Assembly: GCF_900188485.1 (NCBI RefSeq)
Contig: NZ_FZPH01000007.1
Span: 248,001-312,000, forward strand
Direction: 5' to 3'
Source of the DNA: Asanoa hainanensis
GTDB taxonomy: Bacteria > Actinomycetota > Actinomycetes > Mycobacteriales > Micromonosporaceae
Length of the DNA: 64,000 nt
Shown here: positions 60,171-64,000 of the stretch, piece after piece
Numbering within the stretch: the first letter of the stretch is position 1
How the letters are laid out: each line of letters begins with the position of its first letter
Made by a program: the position numbers and the translations under genes
The notes under the pieces: generated by a model
Told to the model about the DNA's origin: nothing
What the model saw: only the letters and a program-made list of their open reading frames with translations
Databases searched by the model: none

Positions 60171-63100
60171 GCGGAGATCGGGTTGCCCAGCCAGCGGCCG
60201 CCGCCGGGCACGGTCTCGCCGCGCATCACCAGCGACGCCGGCCCGACCGTGGCGTGCGCGCCCACCGTCGCGCCCGGCAGGACGATGCCGTGCGGGCCGA
60301 GCGTGGCGCCCTCCTCGAGAGTCACCTGGTCCATGCGCATGATCCGATCATGGAACAGGTGCGTTTGCACGACGCAGCCGCGGTTGACGGTCGCGCCGTC
60401 GCCGAGGCGGATCAGGTCGGTCTCCGGCAGCCAGTAGGTCTCGCACCACACGCCGCGTCCGATCCGCGCGCCGAGGCCGCGCAGCCACAGGCTCATCAGC
60501 GGCGTGCCGCCGACGGATCCGGCGAGCCACGGCACGGCGAGCACCTCGACGAAGGTGTCGGCCAGCTCGTTGCGCCACACGAAGCTGCTCCACAGCGGCC
60601 GCTCGCCGACCCGGAACGCCCCGACCAGCAGCCACTTCGCCGCGAGCGCGACCACACAGGCGGCGATGCCGGCGGCGAACAGCAGCGGTCCGACGAGGGC
60701 GATGGCGACGACGAACCCGTACGCGGAGGCCAGCGCGGCCAGACCGGCGAGGGCGAGCACCGCGAGCGCCACCGAGCTCATGACCGGGACGACCCGGCAC
60801 ACCTCGACGACGGCGCGGGCGAGCATCAGGCGGGCCGGCGGGTCGAACGTGCGGCTCTGGTCGCCGTCGGCCACCGCGCGCGGCACCTTCATCGGCGGCA
60901 TTCCGAGGTACGAGCTGCCGGCCTTGGCCTTCTTCGGCGTCGCGGACAGCACGCCGACCAGCCCGCGGTTGGGCACGGCCCGGCCGGGCGCGGTCATCCC
61001 CGAGTTGCCGAGGAACGCGCGCTTGCCGACGCGGGCGGCGCCGATCCGCAGCCAGCCGCCGCCGAGCTCGTACGAGGCGACCATGGTGTCGTCGGCGAGG
61101 AACGCGCCGTCGCCGACGGTGGTCATCGCCGGCACCGCCAGCACGGTGGACGCCTCGACCCGGCGACCGACCCGCATGCCGAGGGCGCGCAGCCAGACCG
61201 GCGTGAACAGGCTCGCGTACAACGGGAACAGGCCGACCCGGGCCAGGCTCATGAGCCGTTCGGTCGCCCACGCCTGCCACGCGACCCGCCCGTGCACGGG
61301 GTGGTAGCCGGCCCGCAGGCCCAGGCTGAGGGCGCGCACGAGGGCCAGGATCAGCAGCGCGTACGCGGCCATCACGGTTACGGTCGCCAGCGGCACACCG
61401 AGCAGCGCCTGCCCGAGGGCCGTTTGGAGCGTCTCGGTGCCCTGCACGAACCGGCCGAGCACCAGCAGCCCGGGCACCGCCGCGAGCGCGGGCAGCAGAC
61501 CCAGCAAGAACGAGGTCAGCCCGTACGCCACGGTCCAGCGGACCACGCGGTCGGGGCGCTGCTGCGGCCACCGGCGGGCGGCCCGACCGGACCGGCTCGC
61601 GGGCACACCGGCCCAGCGCTGCGCGGCGGGCACGGACCCGAGCACGGCCGACCCGGGCGCGACCTCGGCCCGCTTGCCGATCCGCGCGCCGGGCATCAGC
61701 GTGCTGCGGGCGCCGACGGTCGCGCCGGCACCGATCCGGATCCGCCCGACGTGCACGACGTCGCCGTCGACCCAGTGGCCGGACAGGTCGACCTCGGGCT
61801 CGACCGCGGCGCCCTGCCCGATCCGGAGCATGCCGGTCACCGGCGGCAGCGAGTGCAGGTCGACGCCGGCGCCGATCTTCGCACCGAGCGCCCGGGCGTA
61901 GTAGGTGATCCAGACCCCGGTGAGGTTGGTCGCCCCGCTGGCGGCCGCGAGCTGCTCGGCGGCCCACAGTCGCAAGTGGACACCGCCGCCGCGGGGATAG
62001 CTGCCCCGCCGCACCCCGCGCAGCAGCAGGCGGGCGCCGCCGGCCGCGATCGCGAGCCGGCCCGGGGGACTGATGAACAGCAGCCAGCCCGCCAGCACCC
62101 ACCACCACGACACGGTCGGTGCCCACGGGTACGAGCCGAACATCGCGAGGACGTTGCTGAGCGCGGCCAGCGTCACGACCCAGCGCAGCCCGACCACGCC
62201 GAGCAGCGGGACCATCAGCGCGGTCTGGGCGACCCCGGTGCGCCTCGGCGTCGGCGCCACGGTGCGGGTGGCCGCCTGCGCGGCGGTGAAGTCGTCGAGC
62301 CGGCGGGCCAGCGCGCGCAGGGTCGGGTGCTGGTAGACGTCGCTGACCGACGCGCCGGGGAAGCGGCCGCGCAGCAGCGTGACGAGCTGGGCGGCGCCCA
62401 GGCTGGAGCCGCCGGAGGCGAAGAAGTCGTCGTCCGCACCGCCGGGCGCGACGCCGAGGACCTCGCTCCAGCACTCGGCCAGCCATGCCTCGGTGCCCTC
62501 CAGCCGCAGGGCGGTATCGGCGGCCTCCAGCTCCGGCAGCGGCCACGGCAGGGCGGCCCGGTCGACCTTGCCCGAGGTGCGGGTCGGCAGGCCGTCGACG
62601 ACGGCGATCAGGGGCACCAGCGCGGCCGGCAGCGCGGCCCGCAGCCGCTCGACCGCGGCGGCCTTGTCGAAGTCGGACGGGGAGGCCGGCACGACGTACC
62701 CGACCAGGAGCTGGTTGCCGTGCCTGGTCGTGCGGACCGCGGCGGCCGCGGCGGACACGTCCGGCAGGGCCTGCAGCGCCGCGTCGACCTCGCCGAGCTC
62801 GATCCGGCGCCCGCCGAGCTTGACCTGCTCGTCGGACCGGCCGAGGAAGACCAGCCCCTCGGGCTCTGCCCGGACCAGGTCGCCGCTGCGGTACGCGCGC
62901 GTCCAGCCCAGCGACGGCATCGGCGCGAACTTCTCCGCGTCCTTGTCGGCGTCCAGGTAGCGGGCCAGCCCGACACCGCCGATCACCAGCTCGCCGATCT
63001 CGCCCATCGCGGCCGGATGCCCCCAGGGGCCTATCACCGCGAGCTCCCAGCCGTCGAGCGGCAGCCCGATGCGCACCGGACCCTCACCGGTCAGCTGCGC

Positions 63101-64000
63101 GGCGCAGGCGACGACCGTCGCCTCGGTCGGCCCGTACGTGTTCCACACCTCGCGGCCCTCGACGGCCAGCCGCTCGGCGAGCTCGGGCGGGCAGGCCTCG
63201 CCGCCGAAGATGAGCAGCCGCACGTCGTCGAGCGCCTCGGCCGGCCACAGCGAGGCCAGCGTCGGCACCGTGGACACCACGGTGATGCCCTGCTCGACCA
63301 GCCACGGGCCGAGGTCCATGCCGGTGCGTACCAGCGAGCGCGGGGCGGGCACCAGGCAGGCGCCGTGCCGCCACGCGAGCCACATCTCCTCGCAGGACGC
63401 GTCGAACGCGACTGACAGGCCGGCGAGCACCCGGTCGTCCGGCCCGAGCGGCTCGTCCCGCAGGAAGAGCCGCGCCTCGGCGTCGACGAACGCGGCGGCG
63501 GAGCGGTGGGTGACCGCGACGCCCTTCGGCTTGCCGGTCGAGCCCGAGGTAAAGATGATCCACGCGTCGTCGTCGGGACCGGGGCGGCGGGCCTTGCCGG
63601 TGGGCTCGCGGCGCGGGGTCAGCGAGCGGTCCGGCCCGAGGACGGCGACCACGTCCGCCTCGGCGAACACGAGCTCGGCGCGCTCGTCCGGGTCGTCTGC
63701 GTCCACCGGCACGTACGCGGCGCCGGCGGCCAGCACGGCGAGGATCGAGACGTACAGGTCGACGGTGCCGGACGGGACCCGGATGCCGACGCGGTCGCCG
63801 ACGCCGACGCCGGTGGCGACCAGGCGCTGCCGGAGCTCGCCGATCTCGGCTTCGAGGGCGCGATAGCTGAGCTGGGTCGTGCCGTCGTCGAGGGCGTTCG
63901 CGTACGGGTGGCGCTGGGTGGTTTGGGCGAGAATGTCGAGAAGTGTGCGGGCCGGTGGGGCGTTCTCCGCGTTGTACAGGGCCCACGGCTCGCTGGGCGC
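60155..64000 (-). CDS. Pls/PosA-type non-ribosomal peptide synthetase, 5' end cut by window
   Basis: 1,281 residues are visible and the frame runs past base 64000. An adenylation domain comes first: core IIFTSGSTGKPKGVAVTHRS, NTYGPTEATV, YRSGDLV, and FLGRSDEQVKLGGRRIELGE. It is followed by a carrier domain (FFASGGSSLGAAQL, serine for phosphopantetheine). The C-terminal ~750 residues lack a classical condensation motif. They are membrane segments (GLRWVVTLAALSNVLAMF; FLLGLLPALAAVPGLLVLG) alternating with left-handed beta-helix repeats (IGAGATVGARSTLMPGARIG and three similar blocks). This matches the terminal region of Pls/PosA synthetases, which make poly-amino acids such as epsilon-polylysine, although activity is not shown. 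It leads the operon with the M1 peptidase and the OCD-like enzyme. Confidence 0.9.
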   Translation of the reverse strand, partial: APSEPWALYNAENAPPARTLLDILAQTTQRHPYANALDDGTTQLSYRALEAEIGELRQRLVATGVGVGDRVGIRVPSGTVDLYVSILAVLAAGAAYVPVDADDPDERAELVFAEADVVAVLGPDRSLTPRREPTGKARRPGPDDDAWIIFTSGSTGKPKGVAVTHRSAAAFVDAEARLFLRDEPLGPDDRVLAGLSVAFDASCEEMWLAWRHGACLVPAPRSLVRTGMDLGPWLVEQGITVVSTVPTLASLWPAEALDDVRLLIFGGEACPPELAERLAVEGREVWNTYGPTEATVVACAAQLTGEGPVRIGLPLDGWELAVIGPWGHPAAMGEIGELVIGGVGLARYLDADKDAEKFAPMPSLGWTRAYRSGDLVRAEPEGLVFLGRSDEQVKLGGRRIELGEVDAALQALPDVSAAAAAVRTTRHGNQLLVGYVVPASPSDFDKAAAVERLRAALPAALVPLIAVVDGLPTRTSGKVDRAALPWPLPELEAADTALRLEGTEAWLAECWSEVLGVAPGGADDDFFASGGSSLGAAQLVTLLRGRFPGASVSDVYQHPTLRALARRLDDFTAAQAATRTVAPTPRRTGVAQTALMVPLLGVVGLRWVVTLAALSNVLAMFGSYPWAPTVSWWWVLAGWLLFISPPGRLAIAAGGARLLLRGVRRGSYPRGGGVHLRLWAAEQLAAASGATNLTGVWITYYARALGAKIGAGVDLHSLPPVTGMLRIGQGAAVEPEVDLSGHWVDGDVVHVGRIRIGAGATVGARSTLMPGARIGKRAEVAPGSAVLGSVPAAQRWAGVPASRSGRAARRWPQQRPDRVVRWTVAYGLTSFLLGLLPALAAVPGLLVLGRFVQGTETLQTALGQALLGVPLATVTVMAAYALLILALVRALSLGLRAGYHPVHGRVAWQAWATERLMSLARVGLFPLYASLFTPVWLRALGMRVGRRVEASTVLAVPAMTTVGDGAFLADDTMVASYELGGGWLRIGAARVGKRAFLGNSGMTAPGRAVPNRGLVGVLSATPKKAKAGSSYLGMPPMKVPRAVADGDQSRTFDPPARLMLARAVVEVCRVVPVMSSVALAVLALAGLAALASAYGFVVAIALVGPLLFAAGIAACVVALAAKWLLVGAFRVGERPLWSSFVWRNELADTFVEVLAVPWLAGSVGGTPLMSLWLRGLGARIGRGVWCETYWLPETDLIRLGDGATVNRGCVVQTHLFHDRIMRMDQVTLEEGATLGPHGIVLPGATVGAHATVGPASLVMRGETVPGGGRWLGNPISAWQAD

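Noticed and set aside
60164-63415. Very long open frame on the plus strand opposite the NRPS gene (and similar long antisense frames at 26209-28344 and 28705-31224 opposite TcA).
   Set aside because: High GC suppresses stop codons in shadow frames; the translations are arginine/glycine/glutamate-rich without domains, while the opposite strand carries clear families.
1-64000. Searched for tRNA or rRNA genes, insertion sequences, integrases, attachment sites, prophage and origins.
   Set aside because: None was recognisable by eye, so no claim is made.

Overview
The window is very GC-rich and densely coded, with frequent GTG starts, 4-base stop/start overlaps and several start codons that lack a Shine-Dalgarno but sit 6-7 nt after a TANNNT hexamer (leaderless pattern). 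Together with the gene families present (actinobacterial TAP-like hydrolase, Tat-dependent multicopper oxidase, Pls/PosA synthetase, ROK and TetR regulators) this points to an Actinomycetota chromosome. A Micromonosporaceae-like soil or plant-associated genus is my guess from general character only. I see no tRNA, rRNA, insertion sequence, CRISPR array or phage, and no gene-free stretch longer than 300 bases.

Layout. 1-5.7 kb: edge of a phenol-type FAD monooxygenase with an AraC regulator, a metallophosphoesterase, a UbiA prenyltransferase, a DUF4097 protein and a small membrane protein. 5.6-7.6 kb: two overlapping PD-(D/E)xK-like genes (one DUF3883) beside a DUF4253 gene. 7.6-14.25 kb: three same-strand genes: a membrane protein with a degenerate VirD4/TraG-like ATPase domain, a HerA-type ATPase, and a protein made of LEA-like 11-residue repeats plus a proline-rich tail. 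14.3-22.8 kb: a sugar locus (exo-beta-D-glucosaminidase-like GH2, ROK kinase, CUT2 ABC transporter) facing a divergent ROK repressor across a short region with candidate operators.

22.9-39.8 kb: the centrepiece, a two-gene Tc (ABC) toxin operon. The first gene encodes a 2,417-residue TcB-TcC fusion ending in a variable region of about 383 residues that I cannot assign. The second encodes a 3,188-residue TcA subunit whose N-terminus carries about four peptidoglycan-binding-like repeats. This is a complete predicted injection machine: TcA pore and channel, TcB/RHS cocoon, and enclosed toxic cargo.

39.9-54.7 kb: housekeeping and accessory genes: a histidine-rich membrane protein, site-2 protease, TAP-like hydrolase, secreted aldose epimerase, a TetX-like monooxygenase/TetR pair with a remarkable shared palindrome, RlpA-like and SGNH/beta-trefoil secreted proteins, a DUF808-HEAT pair, DUF1963 and DUF4236 genes. 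54.8-64 kb: multicopper oxidase, BadF-type sugar kinase, SDR, and an operon of a Pls/PosA-type NRPS, an M1 peptidase and an ornithine-cyclodeaminase-like enzyme, the NRPS running off the right edge.
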